In this document: piece after piece, positions 10,205-20,922 of the stretch | Numbering within the stretch: position 1 is the first letter of the stretch | Layout of the letters: each line of letters opens with the position of its first letter | NCBI GenBank assembly: GCA_964036045.1 | Contig: OZ038385.1 | Span: 20,860,720-20,924,719, forward strand | Length of the DNA: 64,000 bases | From: Eutreptiella sp. 'Long Island Sound 2002' | Taxonomy: Eukaryota; Euglenozoa; Euglenophyceae; Eutreptiales; Eutreptiaceae | Direction of reading: 5' to 3' | Position numbers and translations under genes: made by a program | The notes under the pieces: generated by a model | What the model was told of the DNA's origin: nothing | Seen by the model: the letters and a program-made list of their open reading frames with translations, nothing else | The model's database searches: none

Positions 10205-10960
10205 GTCCCTCGGCCGCCCTACGTGTGTGCAGTGTCCTGGGCCGCTTGGCTCCTGTTCACCGGTGTGCCCGCGCGGTTTGTTGTGTTGCGTCTGCGGTGT
10301 CCTAGGCCACTTGTCTCATGTTCACCGGTGTGCTCGCTCGGTGTGTTGTGTTGCGTTTGCGGTGTCCTGGGCCACTTGGCTCCCGTTCACCGGTGCGCCC
10401 GCTTGGTGTGTTGTGTTGCATGTGCGGTGTCCCGGGCCACTGGGCTCCTGTTCACGAATGCGCCCGCTCGGTGTGTTGCTTTGTGTGCGCGGTGTCCTGG
10501 GTCACTTGGCTCCTGTTCACCGGTGTGCCCGCTCGGTGTGTTGTTTTGTTTGTGCGGTGTCCTGGGCCACTTGGCTCCTGTTCACCGGTGTGCCCGCGCG
10601 GTTTGTTGTGTTGTGTCTGCGGTGTCCTGGGCCACTTGGCTCCTTTTTTACCGGTGTGTCCGCTCGGTGTGTTTTGTTGCATGTGTGGCGTCCTGGGCCC
10701 CTTGGCCCCCGCTCACCGGTGTGCCCGCCCGGTGTGTTGTGTTGCGTGTGCGGTGTCCTGGGCCACTTGGCTCCTGTTCACCGGTGCGCTCGCTTGGTGT
10801 GTTGCTTTGCGTGCGCGGTGTCCCGGGCCTCTTGGCTCTTGTTCACCGGTGTGCCAGGCCGTGGTGTCTCGTCCCTTTGTTGCCCTCGGTGCACGCGCGT
10901 GTGCGGTGTCCTGGCCCTCGTGGCGCCCGTTCACCGGTGTGCGCGCTGTGTGCGGTGTGC
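10205..10960. repeat. About 64-bp minisatellite, roughly 11 units
   Basis: A unit containing CTCCTGTTCACCGGTGTGCC and GGTGTCCTGGGCCACTTGG recurs near 10251, 10315, 10381, 10447, 10511, 10575, 10640, 10706, 10769, 10836 and 10925. Long Cys/Gly/Leu-rich frames through it are repeat artefacts. It lies in the 3' region of GC1b. Confidence 0.9.
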
Positions 10961-11524
10961 GTGTGCTATTGGTGGTTGTGTCCCTCTTCCCCCCCCCGTA
11001 ATTTTCGTTTTTTTTTTGTTGGAGAGAAAAAAGAAAAACAGGGGCGCGCGTACACTGGAGGCACAGGCACGGGCAGCTGGTCCGGCGGTGCAATAGTGTT
11101 GTGTCCTCTGGCGTGTATCGTCGGTGCTGTGGCGGCGGCCGCAGCCCAGGGGTGCGGCTCACACGTCCTGATGTACACGGGTATGGGCGAGGGTGGGTTT
11201 GGTTACGTGTCTCTTTGCTTCTGGAGCTCGCCGGTTAGGCGGCTGTGTGGGCTGTGGGTGTGGGCTGTGGCTACGTTGTTCCCTCGGCGGGCCTGGTTAG
11301 GAGTCAAGGGTTAGCGGTTTCGGGGTGTGGCTCGGGTTTGATTTGTGTTTGGGTTTTGGCTCGGTTAGGCTGTTGCGACGGTAGCGGGCCTGGGTTCGGT
11401 GCCTTTGGGCGTAGTGGTGCCCGTTGTCGTGTGCGTTGGCATCCTTCGGCGTCCAGTTTGTTTGGTGACTTCTGGGCGGGGCCTGGCGTGGCGCCCCGTG
11501 GTGGTGGTTTGCTGGGCAACGGGG

Positions 11525-13571
11525 TTAGGTGGCGGCGCCGCAGGCCGGGGGGTCAGGCGCGTCGTGTTGTGTGGCGCGCAGGGCTCCTTGGGTGCTGTGG
11601 GTGCCGCCGGTGTCGGTGCGCCGACGCTTGTGGGGTGGTGAGGGGGTGTGCGTGTGCGGGGCTGGGCTTTGGGTGATGTCCGACAGGCGGATGCCGTCTC
11701 GCTGTGTCTCCTGGAGGGTCTCCCGCAGGCGCCTGAGGACATACGGGTGGTCCTGGGGCGTTGGGAGGTTGCGGGGGCAGACTCCCAGGGGGTGGAGCGC
11801 ATCGGCCAGCATGGCTTCCCATGCGGCCTGCGGCATCCACCCCCCCGCCGGCCGGAGGCGGCAGTTCTCCACCGACCCCTTGCGGGGCCCGTGGACCAGG
11901 CCCTCAAGGGAGGGCTCTCCCCGGGCCCACCCTCCAGCTCCCAGAGCTGCGTGTGGGTCCAGCGCTGCCACCTGTCCCTGGGCGGGGCCGCGGTCTTGGA
12001 CGGAGGAGTGGGCGTGGTTGGGTGTGACGGGGTCGTGGGGACCGGTGGCGGTGGCGGGCCCGGGGGATTCCTCGTAGTCCTGTACCGTGGGGGTGCGCGG
12101 GGAGTGGGGGCGCGAGCGGATGTGGACCCGCGGGTCTGAGCGCACGGTCTCCGCCTCGGGGTTGGGTGGGGACTCGCGGCGGCGGCGGTAGCGGGGCATG
12201 CGCTGTATGTGGGCTGTCATCGAGGGTTGGTAGGGGGGCGGGGACTCTGCTGGCGGACCCTGGCGTCGTTCTGGCCTGGTCGGGGGCGGTCCTTGGGCCT
12301 GGGGTGCGGCCTTAGAGAGGTGGCGGGACGAGGTGTGTCGTGCTTCGGCCGCGGCGCGCTCCGCTATGAAGGTGGTGGCGGCGGCGTCGGTGACGGTGGG
12401 GGTGCGCCGTGCTGGGCGCTGCTGCCTCCTGGCCTGGGATGGCTGGGGCCGAATGTCATAGAGGACGTCCTCGGGGGGTCGGGCTGGCGCTGTCGTAGTG
12501 GCGCCGGGTTTGGACTTGGGTTTGGGCTTGGCTGCGGGTTGCGGTCGTGGCGCGCTGACGGGTTTGGGTGGCTGTTTGGTGGCGGTCTTGGGTTTTGGCT
12601 GGGTTGCGGGTGCGGGCCTCGTTGGGGCGTGGGCCTTGGCGGCGGCGGGGTTGCTCGCGGTGGGGGCAGGTTTGGGGGCCCGTTTGGGAGGTGTCCCCCT
12701 CGGCCTGGGGGGTGGAGTGCTGGATGAGGACGTGGTGGTGGTGGTGGATGAGGTGGCCGTGGTGGTGGAGGTTGTGGAGTCGGAGGCGGAGGAGAGGGCT
12801 GTGGGAGACGGCGGATGGCCCTCGGCTTCGGGGGCGGGCGTAGGATGCTGGGTCCTGCAAGTAGCGACAACGAGGGTGCGGGTTTGGGCACAGGGCGTGT
12901 GCGCGCGTTTTCTCTGGTGACCCGTGCGTGCTGGTGCTGGTGTGGCGGCGTTGTCTGGGCTGTGCGGGCACGTGGGTTACCCGGGGGGTGGCCATATCTG
13001 CTCCAGGACGTGCGGGTGTGTTTGCTGGAGGTAGTCGAGGGTGCGGAAGAAGCATCGCTGGATGCCGGGCATGTCCTCCCCTGTGAGGTGGGGGTAGTTT
13101 TGGGTGGGGGTGTCTGGGCCCGGCCACAGCAGCGCCATGAGGCGGGCTGCCACCATGTATGGGCAGAGCTGTAGGGTGGTGGGGCGTGGGGGGCTGGGTC
13201 CCCTGCGGTTTTAGGGGGGCTTCCCTCTGCTGGGGGCGCAGCGTGACCCTCCACAGCCACCGGTCCGTGGGGAGTCCCCAGGTCCGTTGGGTCCACTTGG
13301 CGAGGCAATACATCGCCCTACCAAGGCCCTGGCTGCCGCTGCGGATGGAGAGCAGGGTGTCCAGGGATTTGCGTTCCCACGTGCCCCAGATGTGGGGGTC
13401 GTCCGGCTCGTCCCCCCTGGCGTACGTGTCGAGGCCTGGGTTGTGTAAGGGGGGGGCGTAGTCGGCGGGGAGGAGGGAGTCGGTGCCGTGCACCTCCCAG
13501 TGGTCAGTTGGTGCGTGGTAGTGGGTGGTGGAGAGGGTGTAGTGCAGATTGTACATGAGAGTCATGTACAT
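11525..13571 (-). pseudogene. GC1b ORF1 (Pro/Arg-rich), frameshifted
   Basis: Read right to left. The N-terminal part (from 13571) contains GTDSLLPADYAPP and a helical segment ending TWGLPTDRW, matching GC2 residues GTDTMFAPKTAPP and HWPPTGTVPW. A second helical block (about 13174-12985, with LCPYMVAARLMALLW) lies in another frame, then a long Pro-rich stretch, a short RS/SP patch, and a C-terminal domain with MPQAAWEAMLADAL near 11840. At least two frameshifts separate these parts, so this copy is not expressible as one protein. Confidence 0.6.
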
Positions 13572-13588
13572 GGAGGGGGTTGGCTGCC

Positions 13589-14931
13589 GGTCGGCAGGGC
13601 GGGGAGGCCCAGGGAAAGGGGGCCGGAGATGGATGAGGGGCGGTGGAGGAGGATGCTGGGAGCGGCGCTCCCGGGGGTGCGCCTGGACTGTCCCCAGGAG
13701 AAGGGGAAGAAGCCCAGGGTTCAGATGCTGTGAGAGCTATTGCAGCGGGAGGGGCGGTGCGGTGGCGATGCGTAAGGCCGGGCAGGAGCAGGAACGGGAA
13801 GCGCTAGGGGCAGGGGGCCAGGGGCGTGCGGAGGGACGGGCAGATGGGATGCGGGGAAGCGGACGCGGGGGGTCCGCGGAGATGGAGGAGGGTGAGGAGG
13901 GGATGTGACAGACACGAGGAGAGGAGGAGGGGAGCGGAGAGGTGCAGGGGCGCAGGGGAGGGCAGGGACATGGCTGAAAGTGGAGGGGGTTGTGGTGATG
14001 GCGGACGTGGACGAGAACCCCGAGCGGAGAGCACAGGACCAGCGGCGGGGGAGAGGGGAGATGGGGCGGCGGAGTACGGGGGCGCAGGCGAGTGAGGAGG
14101 AAGCAACCAGGCAGTTGGACGCGAGACGTATCGTGGGTACGGCGAGCAGTGTGGGGCAGAACGAGAAGCAGACAGGAAGCAGTATCGGAATGTGGTACAG
14201 TGACGGAGCAGAGAGCAAGGTCGTGACTGGCGAGAACGGCCGGCGAAGGCGTGGAGCAGCGCTGTGCCCTTCGGGTGCAGCACGCTGCCAGGGCTCTGAC
14301 TTGCAGGAGAGGCGAACGGGCAGACGCATCCAATATTCGGACAAGTTGGTGCCAGGGTCTTGGCTGATGGTGTCATCGGAGAGATTGCTGGGATCGGCCG
14401 GTGGCAGTGCAGGTGTACTCGAGTGCGGTGCAGTGGAGCCACGTCTCGTAGGCGCCCCTGTGGACTGGCAGCCGGACTGTGCGGGCTATCCGCCGACTTG
14501 GTACATGGCGGCAAAGCTCTCTGCATGACAGGATGGTGCTGCATTGAAAACATTGGACTTACGTGCGCCCTGCTCTGAGGGGTTGACCACGCCAGGCCTT
14601 GGTGGCCACCGGCGCGATGGGACACCTGCGAGGTGCAACGGAGTGCGAACCTTTGTCTATGGGGCTGGGCTCCACAGCGCAAATGCAGCGACGGGAATTC
14701 GACAAGCGTCTCTCCGCTCTCTCTGTGTTCCTTCGGCACATGCGGTGGCTCATGGTTGGTAGGAAACCAACGGCCATGCCAGACCTCGGGCAGGGCCACA
14801 GTCCAGTCCACAGATACACCCCCCCCCCCCACACAGGGCACCAGGCAACCAGGAAGGGGTGAGAGGCGGGGACCGAGGGAGCACTAGGGTGGGGGAGACC
14901 CCAGAAAAAAGGGTAGGGGCGAGGGGGAGGG
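13589..14931. repeat. Target duplication 2, right copy
   Basis: Second copy of 8304-9654. After it GC1a continues with sequence not found after the left copy, as expected for a duplicated target. Confidence 0.9.
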
Positions 14932-17145
14932 TGGCACACACGAGTGACAGCGCGGCACAGACAGGGAGGGCAGACGTACAGGCAGGGTCGACAGCGAGAA
15001 GGAGAATGGGATGGGAGACAGGCGAGAGAGGGGGCGCAGGGCGGCGGGACAGGGGTAGCACGGAGAAGAGCAGGGGGCACACGCAGGGCGCGCGGGAGCA
15101 GCGGGGAGCGCGAACACGGAACAAAAAAAAACAACAACAGGACAGGCGGACACACAGGAAGGGCACATAGAGGAGGCAGGGCGCGGGAGGTGGGGGGAAC
15201 AGGGGGCCAACAAGGGCGCAAAGGAACACAATGCCTCTCACAGAGAAGCACCATGCCGTTGACCCGCATAGAGCCGTAGCGGCCGCCCCGCCCGACCATC
15301 AGGGAACTGATGGAGGGGCGGCCGGCGGGAGAGGTCGACGGGGGAGTCCCCCCCAAGGGGTGTCTGGGGAGGCCGCCCAGGTCGGCTTACAGGTCGGAAG
15401 ACAGGGCAGAAGCCCAGAGGCGCGTGAGGGCGCGCGAGATACAACCATGGCGCGGGGAGGACCAGCGGCGAGCACACGGAGCAGGAGAACAACACTAAGA
15501 GGGCGGGCAGGAGACAGAGGGGAGGGGAGGGTAGAGAGGAGAGAGAGAAGATACATGTACAACAACGCGGGCTAAAAGGCTGGGTCGCCCGTATGGCCGG
15601 GGACCGCCAAGGGCCACGACACAGGATGGCGGTGGGACTGGACGAGAGCACCGAACGGAACGGAGACAGATGGCGATGCAGTGTTGTTGTGCATGCATGC
15701 AGGGAGGAGGGAACCACGCGGAAAAAAGCGCGGCAAAAAAAAAACGCGGACAACACCTCGCAGCACCACAAGGAGACAGGACAGAAAAGGACGAGTGGCT
15801 AGGGCCACACGACGGCCCCAGGGGACTAGGACAGCATGGGAGGCGGCACAGGAGTGAGGGGCGGGGGCGGGAGGGGAGCGACCCGTGCTAGGCGCACAAA
15901 ACGGTCCCCGGATGCATGAGGATCTAGTGGGCCCGCGCCACAGGGTTGCTGGCGGCCCGGTGGGGTATAAACACGGGATGAAGGATGGGATGGGGACGCA
16001 CAACAACGCAGGGGATTAGGCCGGGGCCGCGGCACAGGGGAAGGGGGCGGGAAGGGAGCGACCAATGCTAGGCGCACGAAACGGTCCGCGGATGGATGGG
16101 GATCCAGTGGGCCCGCGCCACAGGGTTGCTGGCGGCCCGGTGGGGTATGAACACGGGATGAGGGATGGGATGGGGCCGCACGACAGCCCAGGGGATTAGG
16201 CCGGGGCCGCGGCACAGGGGAAAGGGACGGGGGCGCGAAGGGAGCGACCCGTGCTAAGCGCACGAAGCGGTCCCCGGAAGGAAGAGGCTCCAGTGGGCCC
16301 GTGCCACAGGGTTGCAGGCGACCCGGTGGGGTATAAACATGGGATGAAGGGACAAGGGGACGGGGCGGGGAAGGGCGTGTGGCTAGAGCCACACAACGGC
16401 CCGACGGGGTAGGTAGTCCATGGGACCCCGGGAACGGGCCGGTGCCGGGATGAGGCAAAGGAGAATGGGACATGGGATGGGCAGGGAGGCCGAAAGCGCC
16501 AACCAACAGCCCCATGGGATTGGGAAACCAGTCGCCATGGAGTGGTGAACCATGGGCCAACCATGGGAAACCTGACCACGGGAAGTCGGGAAAATGCCCT
16601 GAACTCCGGGACGGCCGTGAGGTGTCGGCAGGGGTGAGGGTTGACCTTGAGATCCCCGGGTCAATGGCCTGAGTACACGTAGGTTCACGCGTGAGCGGGA
16701 CCAGGGGGAACGTGGAAAGGGTTGTCCCCTGGCCTCCAGCTGTGGATGGACGACAACAAAGTGCATCCGGGAGCCGAGTGGGTACTCCAACCCGTGAGGG
16801 ATGGGGAGTGGTGGAATGTGGTTGACAGAGAGAAATGCTCCGCTGTCGGCGAGGGCTATCCACAGGAAACCCGCCTGCAGGCGCCCAATAGGCTGTGCTA
16901 GGGGGGGAAGGCCGGGGGATCCTTCAAAGGGTGACCGGAAGGAGCTGAAACCCTGAGGGCAGCGACTGAAGGGAGCCTACCGCCGGTCATGCCCCAAAGG
17001 AACCTGGTTGAAGTTCTCGGCCGTGAGGTGAGACAGGGGTCGCCAGGGGAACTGATGGTGGGGAGCACTCCTTCCCGCCAGAGGCGGCCACCATGTAAAA
17101 CAAACAAGGATAAGTCAGATGAGGCTGCGGACGCGGCCGCCCTTA
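14932..17145. other. GC1a 3' non-coding region
   Basis: GC-rich and without a supported gene on either strand. It holds a 180-bp tandem repeat (15850-16390) and then unique sequence up to the tetranucleotide tail. Confidence 0.6.
15850..16390. repeat. About 180-bp tandem repeat, 3 copies
   Basis: GGGAGCGACC followed by TGCTAGGCGCAC recurs near 15878, 16058 and 16244. Each unit also has CCACAGGGTTGC then GGTGGGGTAT. Confidence 0.9.
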
Positions 17146-17161
17146 TTAACTTACTTACTTA
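17146..17161 (+). repeat. (ACTT)n tail of GC1a
   Basis: TTAACTTACTTACTTACT ends exactly where the right target copy begins (CTCCATGAAAC). Confidence 0.75.
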
Positions 17162-18568
17162 CTCCATGAAACAGCTCGTGGGGGGTGAAACCCGTAGAAG
17201 AGCTCCTCTGAGAGTTCATGGTCAGCACTGCCCAGGGCACTAGGCGTACCCAGTCTTTGGTACGTTCGTGTTTCATCAGGATTCTCAGGTTCTATTCCAC
17301 CACACGGTTTTTTCTCTCACAAAGAGGGTTAGACGTGTGGGTGTAGGGCACACCTGTGGTTACCTCAACGTTGAGGGCATTCAGCATTCGTTTGTACCGT
17401 CCAGTGTCACTGCGGATGCGTATATCCTCATCAGAGTGCACCTGCTTAAATGCTCCATCGGGTGCAACCATTGTTCGACCAACATTTTCACAGTCTGCTC
17501 ACCTGTGATTTTCTTATTGCAAGGGAACACACGGGTTAAGCGAGACAGGCCACAGGTGACCACTAGGCAACTATCATAGCCGCCGAAGCGAGGTAGGCTG
17601 TGGATGAAATCAACATAGAGAAGAGAGTTAGTACAATAGGGTATGGGTAAGCTGGAAATCAGTCCCCTATCCCTACTGTCGCTCTGCTTGCTGGCATGAC
17701 AGCCACAAGCATCCACAATGGTCTGCATACGAGACCTCAGTTCAGTCAGGGTTAGACTAGAGTAGAAACACTCACGGAAGAAGTCCACTGAGCGATTAGC
17801 GCCAGTGTGACCTGAGGTGAGATGGGACCACTGTAGGCACCCATCAAGCCGGGCCTCAGGCACAACAATACGGTTCTCGTAGAAGAGGTACTGGTTGTTT
17901 TTATACCACTGGTGCCCGTCAATGACACGGGGTTCGAGTCCAGTGCTGAGCGTCTGGAGAATTTCTTTATACTCTGAGTGATAGTCAGTTAGGCTCCAAC
18001 CCTCGAGGAATTCAGCAGTCCGCATGGAAAGGTCAAGCTGGACATCCATACGCTGGAAAGCCTCTTTAGCGAGTGCCTCAGAGCTCTCACCAATAAGCGC
18101 ATTGAAGTTATTGCACTATATATAGTCAGACAGATCAATTTGGATCCAGCGATATGATGGACTGTCAGCCTGAACTGGCTCAGGTAAGTCCACCACCGCT
18201 TTCTCCGGTGGTGGGCCCTTCTGAAAAGACTTCACCGATTCCTGGTCACAGAACCAGACAATAGGATTAGATCCCAATAGTCATTACTGTGATGAGAGCA
18301 CCAACATACCGACCAGGAGTTCCTGGTCGTAGGTGCTGTAATTGGAACGCGCTGGGTTCCGTTTCCAGTTCCAGTGTCCCAGTGGCACAAGCCGCCACTC
18401 ACTGGTAGGATAGTCATGCTTCAAGGAGCCACCACGGTTCAGTCTGCTAGTACGATAATGGCAGTGGGTTAGTTCAGCTGGGTTAAGCTCCTGCCATTGG
18501 TAGATCGTTCCACCCCCCCTACATCACTGGCACCAGTGATCAGGACTATCTCGCCCTTAGGGCGGGGT
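17162..18568 (-). pseudogene. Element C RNase H-integrase remnant, right copy
   Basis: Duplicate of the left copy at 5807-7225. The integrase frame (18049-17381, 222 codons) keeps D1 but is shifted near 17465, where GGTGCAACC replaces GGTTCGAACC of the left copy, so D2 and Glu fall in another frame. RNase H motifs remain readable at 18500-18320. Confidence 0.85.
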
Positions 18569-19147
18569 TGTACCAGACTTGAGCACAGAAGCATAAGAGC
18601 TGCAGAAATTTGCAGAAATTTCTGCTGATGATCGAGCATTGGCCTCGGCGCAACGAGCGCAATCGTCGCCCGTGCCAGAAATTCAGGATCTATGGACGTC
18701 GACATTTTCAGATTTTTGGGATATGAAATTACAATTTTCAGCTCGATCCACATCCAATGAATCCAAAATGAGCCGATTTGCAGCAGTTTTCAGCTCAGCC
18801 CAAAATGGGATTGTAAAAGTATATTCCATCATTTTGGATATGCGAATGATTGATGTTTTGCCATGCTTGTGCTCTTGTCTCCCTGATCTTCCTCAAATCT
18901 GTCCGATTCTTGAGAGATTGGTATGTATTACCTCATTCATGGGCAACATTCATGGTTATAGGTAATGATCATGGGTAAAGGATTGAAGAGATGTCACCAT
19001 GAACCTTCGAGAGTGAGATGTAATCAGAATTTGATGAAGCTTCAGGGTAAGAGACATCTTCGCACTTAACCAAATCCTCAAGAGAGCACTCCCCCATGTT
19101 TGGTTCACAGACTTGAGCCGGCCCAAAAGTGTGTATTTGTGCAATTG
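17162..19147. repeat. Target duplication 1, right copy
   Basis: Second copy of 5807-7804. It begins CTCCATGAAAC and ends GCAATTG, after which the D LTR continues. Confidence 0.9.
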
Positions 19148-19376
19148 TTTTGTGCTTGTGTTCGTACGTGTTGTCTTGTGCCTTGTGCATTGTGGAGTGC
19201 TAGTGTTCGCCTTGGGTAGGTCCTAGCGAAGCAAAACAAGGTAAACAATATTTTCCACAAGCAATGGAAATGGATTTTATAACTTTAGGTCAAAATAGTT
19301 TTATAAATGAAATGCATAAGAGGTTTTCCTTAGATAAATATCATGAGCCCAGAGTTAGCCATGCGAACTCGGTACA
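18569..19376 (+). repeat. Element D 5' LTR
   Basis: TG...CA ends with the short inverted termini TGTACC/GGTACA. It differs from the 3' LTR at several percent of positions, more in the first 200 bp. An ATG at 19264 opens a frame that runs out of the LTR into the leader. Confidence 0.88.
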
Positions 19377-19716
19377 TGCTAGCAGTTTCGGCAAACCGAG
19401 TTTGAACCCCCCACCCCATAATGCATTGCATTGGCCTATAAGTTTCACTTCAAATTGTCCACTTGGTCTTTTCCAATATCTTCCACATGAGATGAATTTT
19501 CCATTTGGTCTTTATAATTTCCATGTTTATGTGAAATCCATGCCTAGGTCCCAAGAGCGACCTTGGCACCTCTTTTCCGACACCCCACCTTTTCATTTTG
19601 GCCCTAGGTTGATTTTCCAACCTTGGCTATCCAATTTTCATTCACACATAATTCAATCGTCTCCAAAGCACTCCGAGATCTTACTCCGTGTCCCTAGGCT
19701 CCACGAGCAGCCTTAG
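19264..19716 (+). CDS. Leader ORF starting inside the D LTR
   Basis: 150 codons. The first 37 residues are LTR-encoded (MEMDFITLGQNSFINEMHKR) and the frame crosses the primer-binding site. The part beyond the LTR is Pro/His/Phe-rich and contains two of the hairpin repeats. Element A's gag also begins in its LTR, so this may be the vestige of a similar start. No family recognised; the coding status of the distal part is doubtful. Confidence 0.35.
   Translation: MEMDFITLGQNSFINEMHKRFSLDKYHEPRVSHANSVHASSFGKPSLNPPPHNALHWPISFTSNCPLGLFQYLPHEMNFPFGLYNFHVYVKSMPRSQERPWHLFSDTPPFHFGPRLIFQPWLSNFHSHIIQSSPKHSEILLRVPRLHEQP
19377..19394 (+). promoter_or_regulatory. Element D primer-binding-like site
   Basis: TGCTAGCAG directly follows the LTR CA end. 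Element A has TGGTAGCAG at the same place. Likely a decayed initiator-Met tRNA site. Confidence 0.5.
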
Positions 19717-19860
19717 TACGCAATTACACTACTTTCAGAACTCTTAATTGCCGGTCATCACTTGCCTAGGCTCCAGGAGCAGCCTTGGGAAGCGATGCTT
19801 ATTCCCTCAAATTCGATTCAAGCATCCAACTTGTTACCTTGGCTCCACGTGCAGCCTTGG
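19543..19860 (+). repeat. Hairpin repeat cluster with covarying arms (5' side of D)
   Basis: Five copies of CCTAGG-YYN...NRR-CCTTGG at about 19543, 19602, 19692, 19768 and 19840. Arms change together: AGGTC/GACCT, AGGTTG/CAACCT and AGGCT/AGCCT, loops 6-8 nt. The same motif is found in D's 3' region. Confidence 0.7.
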
Positions 19861-20865
19861 TGCCTGTTTGTTGTCCGTGTAGTATGTGTGGTATGTATTT
19901 TGTGCCATGAGTGTTGTGAAAGTGTAGTGCAATGGGTCGGCTCATGTTCGATGTATGGATGCTTATGGAATACCACGGGCCGGAACGCCGTCTTCATTGG
20001 CCCCGACAACATCATGGTCATCAACATGGGATTCCTCGTCGCCGCCCACACCGTTGGCGGCCGGGGTAGGCCATCGGGCCATGTCAATGCCGACTACTTC
20101 ACGGGTTTGCCCCAGCATGCCGCTGCCCTCAACATTGGCGGCTGGCTACGCGCAGCGGCCGCCTCCGTCGGCGACGCCTACTTCGAGACCTTTGACTACG
20201 ACATGAGCATGCGCCTTGCCGCCCCCCTCATTGGCAGCGGGGTAGCGGCCGCCTCCATCAGCGTGCACAACTTCGAGATCTTTGCCCACAACATGTTCAT
20301 GCGCCTCGCCACCCTCTTCATTGGCGGCGACGCAACGGCTGCCTTCTTCAACATTGACAAGCTCAACATCCAGAACCTCAAGTTCAAGTTCAAGCCGAGA
20401 ACCGTCGCCACGCTCAAAAGGGATGTGCTTCCTCTCCTTCCTCTTTCATGTGTTTGGTCGAGTGAACAAGGTCCCCCTCCCTTGAAACACAACAATTTCA
20501 ATAACATTTTTCACTTTTGCTACTTCAAGCTGTTTTTCTCAAATCAAATTTCTTCAACCAATTTTTCAAGGCAATACAAAAAACCACAAGGAATTGATAA
20601 CAACCACCACCTCTCCTTCCTTGCCTCATGCCCTCGCACTCCCATCTTCCTCTCTCCCAATCCTTTTGCATTGCGTTCATGCATGTTCCAAACAAAGGTG
20701 GTGAAAGAAGATCCCTTCCCTTCCCTTCCTCGTGCATCCATATGTGTTAAATTGCATGACATTGTGGGACAGGGAACCAATGTGATACCACAACAAAATC
20801 TCCTCCACATACATAATCCCTATTGGTACCAAGGTTTCAACCTCCCAAAACGTTCTCCTCCATAA
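19762..20865 (+). CDS. Hypothetical D ORF with internal duplication
   Basis: 367 codons. The central part (about residues 90-215) is GC-rich and codon-biased unlike its AT-rich flanks. It contains a twofold repeat: SMRLAAPLIGSGVAAASI and FMRLATLFIGGDATAAFF. The N-terminal 60 residues are Cys/Val-rich and may form a membrane segment or be untranslated; the C-terminal third is AT-rich and less protein-like. The GC-rich core looks acquired. It resembles in style the short GC-rich stretch at 57370-57540. No family recognised. Confidence 0.4.
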   Translation: MPRLQEQPWEAMLIPSNSIQASNLLPWLHVQPWCLFVVRVVCVVCILCHECCESVVQWVGSCSMYGCLWNTTGRNAVFIGPDNIMVINMGFLVAAHTVGGRGRPSGHVNADYFTGLPQHAAALNIGGWLRAAAASVGDAYFETFDYDMSMRLAAPLIGSGVAAASISVHNFEIFAHNMFMRLATLFIGGDATAAFFNIDKLNIQNLKFKFKPRTVATLKRDVLPLLPLSCVWSSEQGPPPLKHNNFNNIFHFCYFKLFFSNQISSTNFSRQYKKPQGIDNNHHLSFLASCPRTPIFLSPNPFALRSCMFQTKVVKEDPFPSLPRASICVKLHDIVGQGTNVIPQQNLLHIHNPYWYQGFNLPKRSPP

Positions 20866-20922
20866 ACAAAACAAGCCACAAGGAATCCACAATTTGAGTC
20901 TTGCCACCCTCCTGGACTCTCC

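Larger units (their letters stand above)
9655..13588 (-). mobile_element. GC-rich tailed element GC1b
   Basis: A 3.9-kb minus-strand relative of GC1a and GC2, nested in GC1a. ORF1 runs from 13571 leftward to about 11525, then comes a 3' region with a minisatellite. The 3' end is at the left with an (ACCT)n tail (9665-9677 on the minus strand). Flanks are the 1.35-kb copies of the target. No reverse transcriptase is seen. Confidence 0.75.
7805..17161 (+). mobile_element. GC-rich tailed element GC1a (with GC1b nested inside)
   Basis: A sharply GC-rich block in AT-richer surroundings, inserted in the D LTR. It begins inside the C-terminal part of an Arg/Glu/Pro-rich ORF1 and ends in an (ACTT)n tail at 17146. 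With the nested GC1b and one of its target copies removed it is about 4.08 kb. A start within ORF1 plus a constant tailed 3' end suggests 5' truncation, as in target-primed reverse transcription by non-LTR elements. No reverse transcriptase or endonuclease is visible, so it is either truncated or non-autonomous. Confidence 0.75.

Noticed and set aside
10001-11314. 437-codon Cys/Gly/Leu-rich ORF
   Set aside because: It is a translation of the 64-bp minisatellite and its flanks, open in several frames at once.
19384-19430. A functional tRNA gene near the D leader
   Set aside because: Only a box-B-like word was considered; no cloverleaf can be formed.
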